A DNA stretch of 64,000 bases. It comes from Pseudomonas sp. ATCC PTA-122608. GTDB lineage: Bacteria; Pseudomonadota; Gammaproteobacteria; Pseudomonadales; Pseudomonadaceae. The notes under the pieces were generated by a model, which worked only from the letters and a program-made list of their open reading frames with translations, was not told where the DNA came from and ran no database searches. A program made the translations under genes and the position numbers. Position 1 is the first letter of the stretch. The number at the start of each line of letters is the position of its first letter. Shown here one piece after another: positions 16,395-25,563 of the stretch. The stretch covers positions 163,469 through 227,468 of the forward strand of contig NZ_LPNO01000001.1 in the NCBI RefSeq assembly GCF_001952855.1, in the 5' to 3' direction.

Positions 16395-17162
16395 TTAGAG
16401 AGTGGGAACGGAGAAACTCCGTAACGCCACTAACAAAGCCGCGGCACTGGCGCCACGACAATCCACAACTTCTTGCGCACCAGCGACACGGGCCATCTCG
16501 GCGACTCGTGGGCTGGGCACGAACAATGGCAGCTGTGCCACCAGGGGCCAATCCGGGCCGGCCAGGGCTTGCAGGTGTAAAAAACCCTGCCCACTGCTGA
16601 CCACCACGCCGTTCAAGCGTTCCACGTTTATGCGTTGGATGAGGGTTGCACCGTCGTAATCCGGCAGGAAACGGCGATACAACTCCAGATAGTCGACACT
16701 AGCACCTTGCTCGCGCAAACGCTCAGCGAGCAACTCGCGCCCGCCCTCGCCCCGCAGGATCAGCACCCGGGCCCCAGGCCGAGCGATAGCCTCGCGCAAG
16801 GCGACCAGTTCAAGCAAGGCTTCACTGTCGTCGCCTTCCTTGGGATAGCTGACATCAAGGCCGTGGTCCGCCAGCACCTGCGCTGTAGCAGCACCGACGC
16901 TGAACCACGGCAATGCCGGTGGCTGTGGCCAGTGTTGAGCCAATAACTGCAAACCCAGGCGCGCCGCCGGCTTGCTCACCACGATCACCGCGCAATAACG
17001 GTCCAGCTCGCGAAAGATCGCGTGTTGCTCAGGCGTGACGGGCAGCGCTTCGATCTCCAGCAACGGCAGGCTGCTGCTGAAAATACCTTCTTCAGATAAC
17101 GTCGCGGCCAACGCTGCCGACTCCTCGGCAGGCCGCGTCAGCAGCACACGCCATTGCGTCAC
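16395..17162 (-). CDS. hemD: HemD, uroporphyrinogen-III synthase
   Basis: This 255-residue enzyme closes and inverts ring D of hydroxymethylbilane to give uroporphyrinogen III. It shows the family pattern [43 protein letters not shown] and a C-terminal [15 protein letters not shown] region. It begins with GTG, and that codon overlaps the hemC TGA (GTGA), suggesting coupled translation with the preceding pathway enzyme. Confidence 0.93.
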   Translation of the reverse strand: MTQWRVLLTRPAEESAALAATLSEEGIFSSSLPLLEIEALPVTPEQHAIFRELDRYCAVIVVSKPAARLGLQLLAQHWPQPPALPWFSVGAATAQVLADHGLDVSYPKEGDDSEALLELVALREAIARPGARVLILRGEGGRELLAERLREQGASVDYLELYRRFLPDYDGATLIQRINVERLNGVVVSSGQGFLHLQALAGPDWPLVAQLPLFVPSPRVAEMARVAGAQEVVDCRGASAAALLVALRSFSVPTL

Positions 17163-18100
17163 TGCGGCCCGGCCTCGCCGTACACCGCTTGCAGAATGCC
17201 ACCGGCGCCTTTCTCCAGCAGTTCCTCGGCGACTTTGATCCCCAGGCTGGTCGCTTCGCTTTGTGGCCCGCGGATCTCTGCGGTGAGCAGCAACCCACCA
17301 CTCGGATCGCCCACCAGCCCACGCAGCCAGAGGTTCTCACCTTCAAGCACCGCGTAGCAGGCGATCGGCACTTGGCAGCCACCGTTGAGGTGCTTGTTCA
17401 AGGCGCGTTCGGCGGTGACGCGAATCTCTGTGTCCTGGTGATCCAGTGGCTTGAGCAGCGCGTGAATTTCGCTGTCGACGGTGCGGCATTCGATCCCCAC
17501 GGCGCCCTGCCCGCCAGCCGGCAAACTGTCTTCGACGCTGATGGCCGAAGTGATGCGGTCTTCAAAACCGAGGCGAATCAAGCCGGCTGCCGCGAGGATG
17601 ATCGCGTCATATTCACCGGCGTCGAGCTTGGCCAGGCGGGTATTGACGTTGCCCCGCAAAAAGCGAATTTGCAGGTCCGGGCGGCGGGTCAGCAACTGTG
17701 CCTGGCGACGCAGGCTGGAAGTGCCGACGACGCTGCCCAGCGGCAACTCATCAAGAGAGGCGTAGGTGTTGGAAACGAAAGCGTCGCGCGGGTCTTCGCG
17801 CTCGCAGATGCAAAAAAGGCCCAGGCCTTCAGGGAAGTCCATGGGCACATCTTTCATAGAATGCACGGCGATGTCGGCTTCGTTCTCCAACAGAGCGGTT
17901 TCCAGTTCCTTGACGAACAGGCCCTTGCCGCCGATTTTCGACAATGGCGAATCAAGCAGCTTGTCGCCGCGACTGACCATAGGCACCAGGGACACCTTGA
18001 GGCCGGGATGGGCCTGCTCAAGACGTGCTTTAACGTACTCGGCCTGCCATAAGGCCAAGGCACTTTTACGGGTGGCGATGCGGATTTCGCGAGAGGACAT
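17159..18100 (-). CDS. hemC: HemC, porphobilinogen deaminase
   Basis: The 313-residue enzyme polymerises four porphobilinogens into hydroxymethylbilane. The sequence is highly conserved: [15 protein letters not shown] at the start, [31 protein letters not shown] and [10 protein letters not shown]. The cofactor-binding Cys242 is in HLNGGCQVP, which carries the dipyrromethane. It heads the hemC-hemD-hemX-hemY unit and lies 138 bases downstream of algR, so it may have its own promoter in that gap. Confidence 0.96.
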   Translation of the reverse strand: MSSREIRIATRKSALALWQAEYVKARLEQAHPGLKVSLVPMVSRGDKLLDSPLSKIGGKGLFVKELETALLENEADIAVHSMKDVPMDFPEGLGLFCICEREDPRDAFVSNTYASLDELPLGSVVGTSSLRRQAQLLTRRPDLQIRFLRGNVNTRLAKLDAGEYDAIILAAAGLIRLGFEDRITSAISVEDSLPAGGQGAVGIECRTVDSEIHALLKPLDHQDTEIRVTAERALNKHLNGGCQVPIACYAVLEGENLWLRGLVGDPSGGLLLTAEIRGPQSEATSLGIKVAEELLEKGAGGILQAVYGEAGPQ

Positions 18101-18238
18101 GGATCAATCCGTACTGAATAGATACGGCAGATAATAACAGCTCAGGCAAAGGCGCTTTGATTTGAATCAGCAAATGCGGGGCCTCCCTGGCCGCGTCGCA
18201 CCGGGATATGGGCGGTGAAGCTCGCGTCAGCCCTTGGG

Positions 18239-18985
18239 CTAAAGCTGCTGCATCATCTTGCGCACACCGGCGACGTGGCGCCGGCTGACGATCAAGGCGT
18301 CGCCATTGAGGCCTTTCAGGAACAGCTGAAAGTGCCCAAGCGGCGTGCGCTGCAGACGCTCGATACGCTCCCGTGCCACCAGCGCATTGCGGTGGATGCG
18401 CACAAAGCGGTCGCCAAATTCGTCTTCCAGGGCCTTGAGCGGCTCATCGAGCAGCACTTCACCGGCCTCGTGACGCAAGGTCACGTACTTGTGATCGGCG
18501 ATGAAATAGACCACCTGATCCAGGGGAATCAGCTCGATGCCCTTGCGGGTGCGGGCGCTGATATGGCTGCGCGGCCCGTTGCCGCCCTGGGCCGCGGGCT
18601 GGGTCAAGGCAGCGAGCTGGACGCGATTGGGACGCTCGGCCTTTTTCAAGGCCCGAAGCAAGGCATCGGCATTGATCGGCTTGACCAGGAAGCTGGCGCC
18701 ACTGGCATCCAGAGCCTCGGAGGAGAACTCATCCTGGGAGGCGCACAGCACCACCGAAGGCGGCGATTCTCGCTCGCTCAGGCGGGCAGCTACCTGCAAG
18801 CCATCAAGGCCCGGCATGCGGATGTCGAGTAACACGACGTCCGGCTTTAGGCTGTCAATAAGGGCCAAGGCTTCTTCGCCACTGGTGGCGCTCGGCTCAA
18901 GGACACTGTAACCCTCGAGTTCACTGACCAAACGGCTCAGTCGCTCGCGGGCTTGGGGTTCGTCATCAACGATCAGGACATTCAT
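18239..18985 (-). CDS. algR: AlgR, LytTR-type response regulator
   Basis: The 248-residue regulator has a receiver domain (LIVDDEPQARERL; phospho-acceptor Asp near residue 54 in VVLLDIRMPG; conserved Lys in FLVKPI). A LytTR DNA-binding domain follows from about residue 145 (RTRKGIELIPLDQVVYFIADHKYVTL, FVRIHRNALVARERIERL). In P. aeruginosa AlgR controls alginate, type IV pili, rhamnolipid and other genes. The start at 18985 is fixed by the ATGA overlap with the end of the algZ remnant. All key residues are intact, although the cognate sensor gene beside it is broken. Confidence 0.95.
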   Translation of the reverse strand: MNVLIVDDEPQARERLSRLVSELEGYSVLEPSATSGEEALALIDSLKPDVVLLDIRMPGLDGLQVAARLSERESPPSVVLCASQDEFSSEALDASGASFLVKPINADALLRALKKAERPNRVQLAALTQPAAQGGNGPRSHISARTRKGIELIPLDQVVYFIADHKYVTLRHEAGEVLLDEPLKALEDEFGDRFVRIHRNALVARERIERLQRTPLGHFQLFLKGLNGDALIVSRRHVAGVRKMMQQL

Positions 18986-19361
18986 ATTGCGCTGGATTCC
19001 TGCGTGAGTCTCGCACAAGGATAGCGTAGACAGGTGCGGTGACTTCCGTCACGGCGATCCACGCTAAGACTAGCGCGAGCGGCAAAAAGTGCCCCGAGAG
19101 TGGCACCAATATTTACCCGGACCTGTTCAATCGCGCCCAAAGCCTGCTGCCTTTGGGCATCGTCGTAGGGTTTGCTGATACACAATACGAACACCCCCTC
19201 TCTAATGGTTAGCCTGGAGTTCGACCTCATCGCCCGGCATTGGTGCAATGCACCGTCTGTCAGCGCGACGCTCTATCAGTGCACTGTAGACGCTCGTGAA
19301 GACGATATTGCTCAATCGTCAAATATCGTTTCAATAAACACGCTTTGTTTACCCAAGACCG
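18982..19361 (-). pseudogene. algZ: Remnant of algZ (fimS), frameshifted and 5'-truncated
   Basis: Three frames hold pieces in the right order for the C-terminal half of an AlgZ/LytS-type sensor kinase. Positions 19284-19361 encode LLKRYLTIEQYRLHERLQ, the helix after the histidine box. Positions 19202-19249 encode IAPMPGDEVELQANH, the segment after the N box. Positions 18982-19203 encode REGVFVLCISKPYDD through GATLGALFAARASLSV to RLTQESSAI, the end of the ATPase domain. A stop near 19260 and a frame change near 19203 separate them. The histidine box, the membrane domain and roughly the first 200 codons are absent. The final TGA still overlaps the algR ATG. Confidence 0.82.
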
Positions 19362-19491
19362 CAAGTTTTAAACCCCCGTTCGGTCCTGGCTCCAGTCTCG
19401 TCCTGCGCGAGTCCGGCGGCAAGGCACTTAGCCATCTTGGAAACAAATAAAAATGCCGCGCCCCCGCATCCTCGCCTCCGGGGGCAACCCT

Positions 19492-19499
19492 GTTATTAT
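19492..19499 (+). promoter_or_regulatory. Candidate extended -10 promoter of argH
   Basis: TG at 19491-19492 followed by TATTAT at 19494-19499 forms an extended -10 element about 50 bases before the argH start. No good -35 box is visible. The GC-rich inverted repeat CCCCCG...CGGGGG at about 19461-19484 lies just upstream. Confidence 0.4.
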
Positions 19500-19547
19500 C
19501 GGCGCCACACTTTCATGCCCTCTTTCCAGCAGATCACGAGCGAATCC

Positions 19548-20942
19548 ATGAGCACCGACAAGACCAACCAGTCCTGGGGCGGCCGCTTCAGTGAACCCGT
19601 CGACGCCTTCGTCGCGCGCTTCACCGCCTCCGTCACCTTCGACCAGCGCCTCTACCGCCACGACATCATGGGCTCGATCGCCCACGCCACGATGCTGGCC
19701 AAGGTCGGCGTACTGACCGACGCCGAGCGCGACAGCATCATCGACGGCCTGACCACCATCCGTGGTGAGATCGAAGCTGGCACCTTCGACTGGCGCGTCG
19801 ACCTGGAAGACGTGCACATGAACATCGAAGCCCGCCTCACCGACCGCATCGGCGTGACCGGCAAGAAACTGCACACCGGTCGCAGCCGTAACGACCAGGT
19901 GGCCACCGACATCCGCCTGTGGCTGCGGGACGAGATCGACCTGATCCTGGCCGAAATCACCCGCCTGCAAAAAGGCCTGCTGGAGCAGGCAGAGCGTGAG
20001 TCCGGTACCATCATGCCCGGCTTCACCCACCTGCAAACCGCCCAGCCTGTGACCTTCGGCCACCACCTGCTGGCCTGGTTCGAAATGCTCAGCCGCGACT
20101 ACGAGCGCCTGGTGGACTGCCGCAAGCGTGCCAACCGCATGCCTCTGGGCAGCGCCGCACTGGCTGGCACCACCTACCCGATCGACCGCGAATACACCGC
20201 GCAGCTCCTGGGTTTCGACGCGGTGGGTGGTAACTCCCTGGACGGCGTGTCGGACCGTGACTTCGCCATCGAATTCTGCGCCGCGGCCAGCATCGCGATG
20301 ATGCACTTGTCGCGTTTCTCCGAAGAGCTGGTGCTGTGGACCAGTGCGCAATTCCAGTTCATCGACCTGCCGGACCGCTTCTGCACCGGCAGCTCGATCA
20401 TGCCGCAAAAGAAAAACCCCGACGTGCCTGAGCTGGTGCGTGGCAAAAGCGGCCGTGTATTCGGCGCACTGATGGGCCTGTTGACCCTGATGAAAGGCCA
20501 GCCGCTGGCTTACAACAAGGACAACCAGGAAGACAAGGAGCCGCTGTTCGACGCCGCCGATACCCTGCGCGACTCGCTGCGGGCCTTTGCCGACATGATC
20601 CCCGCGATCAAGCCCAAGCACGCCATCATGCGTGAAGCGGCCCTGCGTGGTTTCTCCACCGCCACCGACCTGGCCGACTACCTGGTACGCCGTGGGCTGC
20701 CGTTCCGTGACTGCCACGAAATCGTCGGGCATGCCGTGAAATACGGTGTGGACACCGGCAAGGACCTGGCGGAAATGAGCCTGGAAGAGCTGCGTAAGTT
20801 CAGCGACCAGATCGAGCAGGACGTGTTTGCGGTACTGACCCTGGAAGGCTCGGTGAATGCCCGTAACCATATCGGCGGGACTGCGCCGGCGCAGGTGAAG
20901 GCTGCCGTGGTTCGCGGCCAGGAACTGCTCGCCAGCCGCTAA
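19548..20942 (+). CDS. argH: ArgH, argininosuccinate lyase
   Basis: The 464-residue enzyme splits argininosuccinate into arginine and fumarate, the last step of arginine synthesis. It belongs to the fumarase/aspartase superfamily. Visible motifs are [19 protein letters not shown], the substrate-binding [23 protein letters not shown] and the mobile signature loop [12 protein letters not shown] with its catalytic serine. The [12 protein letters not shown] start at 19548 was chosen by homology; an ATG at 19515 is possible. The gene is divergent from the algR region, as in other pseudomonads. Confidence 0.95.
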   Translation: MSTDKTNQSWGGRFSEPVDAFVARFTASVTFDQRLYRHDIMGSIAHATMLAKVGVLTDAERDSIIDGLTTIRGEIEAGTFDWRVDLEDVHMNIEARLTDRIGVTGKKLHTGRSRNDQVATDIRLWLRDEIDLILAEITRLQKGLLEQAERESGTIMPGFTHLQTAQPVTFGHHLLAWFEMLSRDYERLVDCRKRANRMPLGSAALAGTTYPIDREYTAQLLGFDAVGGNSLDGVSDRDFAIEFCAAASIAMMHLSRFSEELVLWTSAQFQFIDLPDRFCTGSSIMPQKKNPDVPELVRGKSGRVFGALMGLLTLMKGQPLAYNKDNQEDKEPLFDAADTLRDSLRAFADMIPAIKPKHAIMREAALRGFSTATDLADYLVRRGLPFRDCHEIVGHAVKYGVDTGKDLAEMSLEELRKFSDQIEQDVFAVLTLEGSVNARNHIGGTAPAQVKAAVVRGQELLASR

Positions 20943-20985
20943 CCCAAAGGTAAGTACCCCGGCAAATAGGGGCGAACACTGAACC

Positions 20986-21077
20986 TGTGGCGAGGGAGCT
21001 TGCTCCCGCTGGACTGCGCAGCAGTCCCATTTTTGGGGCCGCTTCGCTGCCCAACGGGAGCAAGCTCCCTCGCCACA
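20986..21077. repeat. Paired inverted REP element, TGTGGCGAGGGAGC family
   Basis: The arms TGTGGCGAGGGAGCTTGCTC and GAGCAAGCTCCCTCGCCACA enclose a GC-rich spacer with GCTGGACTGCGCAGCAGTCC and GGGGCCGCTTCG. It separates the convergent argH and glutathione S-transferase genes. Confidence 0.85.
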
Positions 21078-21087
21078 AAAGCAGTCT

Positions 21088-21747
21088 TTATTTCTTGGCG
21101 GCAATCATCGCCATAAACGCCGGCATCGCCGCTTCCTTGTCCGCCGCTACCCGCCGGGCATTCGGCAACGCCTGCAAGCGCTCCAGCAACGCCCTGGCCT
21201 TCGGCAACTCAGCCAACAGGTCCAGCCCAAACAGCTTCCCAGCCACGGCACACGCCAGGTCCACGCTGTACACAAAGTACAAATCCGCAATCGTGAAACT
21301 GTCCCCCGCCACATACGGCGCGAACTTCCCGTGCCGCCCCAACGATGCGATCCCCAGCAATAACTCCGCCTTGGACTTCTCCTTGATCGCCTCCGGCACC
21401 GGCATCCCGAAAAACGCCTCGGCAAAAGACGCCCGGGCCGGCAGCTCGATGTACAGCTCGATTTCCCTGCACAACGCCAGCACCTGGGCCCGCTGAAACG
21501 GATCGCTGGGCAGCAGCGATCGACCGCCCTGGGTCTGTTCGATGTATTCGAGGATCACGCTGGTTTCGTTGATAAAGCCTTGTTCGACACCCAACACCGG
21601 CACCTTGCCCCGCGGGCTCACGGCCAATGCTTCAGGGGTCTGGCCTGCGTAGAACGGCACCTCTTCGAAGGGCAGCCCTTTCTCCAGCAGCGCCAGTTTG
21701 ACCATGTTGTAGTAGTTGCTGACCGAAAATCCATAAAGCTTGAGCAT
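21088..21747 (-). CDS. Glutathione S-transferase family protein
   Basis: This 219-residue protein begins MLKLYGFSVSNYYNMVKLALLEKGL, a thioredoxin-like GST N-terminal domain with ending PRGKVPVL and NETSVILEYIEQ, which binds glutathione. An all-helical C-terminal domain follows from about residue 85, containing FTIADLYFVYSVDLA. The substrate is unknown. The start at 21747 was chosen because the upstream open frame has no similarity. Confidence 0.88.
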   Translation of the reverse strand: MLKLYGFSVSNYYNMVKLALLEKGLPFEEVPFYAGQTPEALAVSPRGKVPVLGVEQGFINETSVILEYIEQTQGGRSLLPSDPFQRAQVLALCREIELYIELPARASFAEAFFGMPVPEAIKEKSKAELLLGIASLGRHGKFAPYVAGDSFTIADLYFVYSVDLACAVAGKLFGLDLLAELPKARALLERLQALPNARRVAADKEAAMPAFMAMIAAKK

Positions 21748-21872
21748 CACAAAGCCTCCAGGCCGTGTACGGGGTTGGCAGCAGTGGTTATAGAACGGGA
21801 TGCCACGCCTGACCAGCAGCATCAGCCGAGTGAATGGGGGTAGACTGGCGCCCTTTCCTTCAGGAGCCTGCC

Positions 21873-22157
21873 ATGAGCGAGCCAACCGATATCGACAACG
21901 ACGAAGAAGAGTTCGCCGAGACCACCTTGATTGAAGCGATCGAAAACCAGCTCGAAAGCGACAACCCGCCCGCCGCCAAGGCCACGTTCAACAAGCTGAC
22001 CCTGGTGGGCTACGAGCGCGAAGACATCCTGCAAATGATGGCCCACGTACTCGCCATCGAAATCGACGCCTTGCTCGAAGAAGACCGCGCCTTCAATACC
22101 GAATGGTATGAAACTGCCTTGCGCGCCCTGCCAGAGCTACCGCCCGAGAAGCAATAA
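21873..22157 (+). CDS. Small acidic conserved hypothetical protein
   Basis: The 94-residue product is very acidic at its N-terminus (SEPTDIDNDEEEFAETTLIEAIENQLES). A helical region follows (KATFNKLTLVGYEREDILQMMAHVLAIEIDALLEE) and ends NTEWYETALRALPELPPEKQ. The repeated helix pattern with 'GYEREDILQMMAHVLAIEI' is seen in small conserved proteins of proteobacteria, but I cannot name the family with confidence. A CAGGAGCC ribosome site is placed well before the ATG. The start is only 125 bases from the divergent GST start. Confidence 0.78.
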   Translation: MSEPTDIDNDEEEFAETTLIEAIENQLESDNPPAAKATFNKLTLVGYEREDILQMMAHVLAIEIDALLEEDRAFNTEWYETALRALPELPPEKQ

Positions 22158-22171
22158 GCCCGACACCGCGC

Positions 22172-22195
22172 TGGCCAGCAAGCGCTTGCTGGCCA
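22172..22195. repeat. 24-bp perfect palindrome
   Basis: TGGCCAGCAAGC is followed immediately by its exact reverse complement GCTTGCTGGCCA, with no loop. It lies 15 bases after the stop of the small acidic protein gene. No T run follows. It could be a solitary REP-like element or a protein-binding site. Confidence 0.7.
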
Positions 22196-22305
22196 CAATC
22201 CTGCCCCACATCAACACTGCATGAGTTCCGACTGGACAGCTCGCCAAAGTGCGTTCACCTTATGGCTGCTAACGTCTAAAAATTCCTAGAAAGTCTGGAG
22301 TCCTT

Positions 22306-22554
22306 ATGTCGTATACCCCTGAGTTGGTTGCCGAACTGGAAATCCTTGCACTCTTCAACCTGGGCAGCTCCCAGGAAGGTCTGAAAGTTCATCAGACTGC
22401 CGCTCCTACTGCCATTGCCGCTGCCCGGCGCCTGTTTGATAAAGACCTGATCGACCAGCCAGATGGTGGCTACCTCACCAGCCTTGGCCGGGATGCTGCC
22501 GAACACGCACAAAGCCTGCTGATTATCCTGACGACCAGCAAAGAAGCCGCCTGA
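22306..22554 (+). CDS. TIGR02647 family small DNA-binding-like protein
   Basis: This 82-residue protein matches the TIGR02647 family: MSYTPELVAELEILALFNL, then QEGLKVHQTAAPTAIAAARRLFDKDLI and DQPDGGYLTSLGRDAAEHAQ. The middle resembles a winged-helix recognition region in which LF..GLI precedes a D/G wing, so nucleic-acid binding is possible but unproven. It stands alone between the acidic small protein and cyaA. Confidence 0.8.
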   Translation: MSYTPELVAELEILALFNLGSSQEGLKVHQTAAPTAIAAARRLFDKDLIDQPDGGYLTSLGRDAAEHAQSLLIILTTSKEAA

Positions 22555-22722
22555 CACCTCGTATCGCCCACGGGATCCTCTTTTCACGGATTCCGCGGGC
22601 ATTTCTGCGCCCGGGATAAAATTCTGGCGCCAAAAACAAAATCCCGCTAAACCTCCTACGCTACTGGCTGTAAACTCCTACACGGCCGCCCATGTCGGGC
22701 CCTGCGAGCCACCGAGTTCGAC

Positions 22723-25563
22723 ATGACCCGCACCCACGAAATCCGCCCCGACCTGGACGAAGGCATCGACCGCAAGGTGCTGACCCAGTTGCGCGCGCGG
22801 TTTCTGGCCCTGAACGAGGGCCGCATGGCCCGGGCCGTCGAAGGGCTGACGCCACGCCAGCAAAGCGTACTGACGCTGCTGCCGCTGTTCTTTCACGTCA
22901 ACCATCCGCTGCTGCCGGGCTATGTGTCGGGCAGCACGCCGGCCGGCCTGTCGAATTTTGAACCCGACGCACAAGCCTTGGCCGAGGCTCAGCGCCTGAC
23001 CCGCACGTTTTCCTACAAGCCCCGACACGGCAACCCACCGCGGCCGATTCATGGCCTGTTTCTGATGGGCAGCCTCGGCACGCTGGCCCAGGCCGATCAA
23101 AGTGATATGGACGTGTGGGTCTGCCACGCTGCCGATCTCAGTGAGAACGAGCTGGCCGAGCTACGCAAAAAATGCCAGTTGCTGGAAACCTGGGCCTTGA
23201 GCATGGGCGCCGAGGCGCATTTTTTCCTGATCGAGCCCACGCGGTTTATCCAGGGCGAGCGTGACACCCAGCTCAGCTCCGAAGACTGCGGCACCAGCCA
23301 ACATTACCTGCTGCTGGACGAGTTCTACCGCACCGCCATCTGGCTGGCCGGGCGCACGCCGATCTGGTGGCTGGTGCCGGTGTATGAAGAAACCCGCTAT
23401 GCAGAATTCACCCACGCGCTGATCTCCAAGCGCTTTATCCGCGCCGATGAAACCCTCGACCTGGGCCATCTGGCTCACATCCCACCGGGTGAATTTATCG
23501 GCGCCGGCCTGTGGCAGTTGTTCAAGGGCATCGAATCGCCCTACAAGTCGGTACTCAAACTCCTGCTGACCGAGGTCTACGCCAGCGAACACCCGAAGGT
23601 GCAGTGCCTGAGCTTGCGCTTCAAACGCGCGGTGTTTGCCAACCAGATGGACCTCGACGAGTTGGACCCGTACATCGTGGTCTACCGCCGCATCGAGGAA
23701 TACCTCAAGGCCCGCAACGAGCCGGAGCGCCTGGAACTGGTGCGGCGCGCCCTGTACCTGAAGGTCAACCGCAAACTCACGGCCGGCCAACGCACCGACC
23801 GCTGGCAACGCTTGCTACTGGAGCGCCTGGCCCGTGAATGGGGCTGGGACCAGCGCCAACTGGCCCTGCTGGACAGCCGCAGCCAATGGAAAGTCCGCCA
23901 GGTGGCTTCCGAGCGCCGGGCGCTGGTGAACGAGCTTAACTACAGCTATCGCTTCCTGACCCAGTTTGCCCGCACCGAACAGACCGTCAGCCTGATCAAC
24001 AAGCGCGACCTCAATGTGCTCGGCCGGCGCCTGTACGCCGCTTTTGAGCGCAAGGCCGGCAAGGTCGAGTTCATCAACCCCGGCATTGCGCCCGATCTTG
24101 CCGAAGACACCCTGACCCTGGTGCAGTCGCCCAACCGCAAAGAGCCGGGCCAGCATCATTGGGGCCTGTACAACGGCAGCCTGACCGCCCTGGAATGGGA
24201 GCACTTCGCGCCGATCAAGCGCAGCCGCGACCTGCTGGAAATGCTCACCTGGTGCCACCGCAACGGCGTGATCGACAGCAGCACCCGCCTGGCTTTGCAC
24301 CCCGGCAGCAGCGACATGACCGAATTCGAGCTGTTCAACCTGCTGGGCGGCCTGCAACAGACCGTCGCCCTGCCCTTGGCCAGCGTCGATGAAGAACGCC
24401 TGTTGCGCTCGGCGGTGCCCGAGGAAGTGCTGCTGTTGATCAACGTCGGCGTCGACCCACTCAAGCACCACCGCGACCTGAATATTTTGATGACCACCGA
24501 GCGCACCGACTCCCTGAGTTATGCGGGTGTGCGGGAAAACCTGGTGCTGACCCTGGACCAGGTCATCCTCAACAGCTGGAACGAGGTGATGGTCAGCCGC
24601 TACGACGGCCCCCACGCGCTGCTCGACTGCCTGCGCGACTACCTCAATCAACTGCCGGCCAATCATTTGCCGAGATTGCGCGTGCGCTGCTTCTGCCACA
24701 ACCGCGCGCAATTCATTGCCCAGCGCGTGGAAGAGATCTTCGACACCGCGCAAAACCTGCTGCTCAGCCAGGAAAACCATCGCTACCTGGTGCAGGTACA
24801 ACAGCACTACCACGTGATGGAGTTGACGCCCGGCCAAGCGAACCATGTGTCACTGGCGACCCAGGACGCGTTGATCGCCTACCTCAGCGAAGAGCTGGCC
24901 AGCTACAGCCCGCTGCACCTGGACAGCATGGCCCTCGAAGACCACGACCTGGCGCTGTTGCTGCCGATGGGCCTGCCCGACTGCGTGCAGGTGTTCTACC
25001 GGATCAACGAAGGGGTTGCCGAGCTGTACGTGCTGGATGAATTCAACGCGCTCTGGCAGCAGCGCCTGCCGTTTCACGACGAGCAAAGCCTGTTGGTGCC
25101 GCTGCAACGCTTCCTGCAGTCGATCATTTATCGCCGCGACGCGCTGCTGCCGCTGGACCCGCAACAGCCCCTTGGCGCGGTGCAAATCCTGTATTACCAG
25201 CTGTTGCCGTCTGGCACCGGCCGGGCACGCAGGGCCGAACCGCGCCCTGCGCCGCAAACCCCGGCCAATAAACCGTTCTACGACGTGCAGGCGATTATCG
25301 GCAAGGCAGCGCCGGGCCAGGTGGGGATCACCTTGTACTGCAATCAACGGGAGTTTTCCGAGCTGGAATTTGGCGACCAACTGTTTGCGGTGGTCGCCCA
25401 GCAAATCGTCGGGCAACGCCGGGAGGCCGAGCGCTACCGCTGCTACATCACCGATCTGGACCTGTCCGGCCTGCTCGGTGATGTTCAAAGCCCGAGCAAT
25501 CTGTACCTGCGCTACAAGGCTGATCTGGAACTGGCGCTCAATGAGGCGCTGAACCAGGTTTAG
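22723..25563 (+). CDS. cyaA: CyaA, class I adenylate cyclase
   Basis: The 946-residue protein is a full-length enterobacterial-type (class I) adenylate cyclase that makes cAMP from ATP. The catalytic N-terminal half includes FLMGSLGTLAQADQSDMDVWVC (the G-S...D-x-D nucleotidyltransferase signature, about residues 110-130) and EDCGTSQHYLLLDEFYRTAIWLAGR. The C-terminal half is the regulatory region. No membrane segments are seen. The product would supply cAMP for Vfr-type regulation. Its TAG overlaps the stop of the convergent rnk gene by four bases. Confidence 0.95.
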   Translation: MTRTHEIRPDLDEGIDRKVLTQLRARFLALNEGRMARAVEGLTPRQQSVLTLLPLFFHVNHPLLPGYVSGSTPAGLSNFEPDAQALAEAQRLTRTFSYKPRHGNPPRPIHGLFLMGSLGTLAQADQSDMDVWVCHAADLSENELAELRKKCQLLETWALSMGAEAHFFLIEPTRFIQGERDTQLSSEDCGTSQHYLLLDEFYRTAIWLAGRTPIWWLVPVYEETRYAEFTHALISKRFIRADETLDLGHLAHIPPGEFIGAGLWQLFKGIESPYKSVLKLLLTEVYASEHPKVQCLSLRFKRAVFANQMDLDELDPYIVVYRRIEEYLKARNEPERLELVRRALYLKVNRKLTAGQRTDRWQRLLLERLAREWGWDQRQLALLDSRSQWKVRQVASERRALVNELNYSYRFLTQFARTEQTVSLINKRDLNVLGRRLYAAFERKAGKVEFINPGIAPDLAEDTLTLVQSPNRKEPGQHHWGLYNGSLTALEWEHFAPIKRSRDLLEMLTWCHRNGVIDSSTRLALHPGSSDMTEFELFNLLGGLQQTVALPLASVDEERLLRSAVPEEVLLLINVGVDPLKHHRDLNILMTTERTDSLSYAGVRENLVLTLDQVILNSWNEVMVSRYDGPHALLDCLRDYLNQLPANHLPRLRVRCFCHNRAQFIAQRVEEIFDTAQNLLLSQENHRYLVQVQQHYHVMELTPGQANHVSLATQDALIAYLSEELASYSPLHLDSMALEDHDLALLLPMGLPDCVQVFYRINEGVAELYVLDEFNALWQQRLPFHDEQSLLVPLQRFLQSIIYRRDALLPLDPQQPLGAVQILYYQLLPSGTGRARRAEPRPAPQTPANKPFYDVQAIIGKAAPGQVGITLYCNQREFSELEFGDQLFAVVAQQIVGQRREAERYRCYITDLDLSGLLGDVQSPSNLYLRYKADLELALNEALNQV

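Noticed and set aside
19350..19434. Short minus-strand ATG frame ([20 protein letters not shown]) upstream of the algZ remnant
   Set aside because: It does not resemble the AlgZ N-terminus and could not be tied to the recognisable AlgZ pieces.
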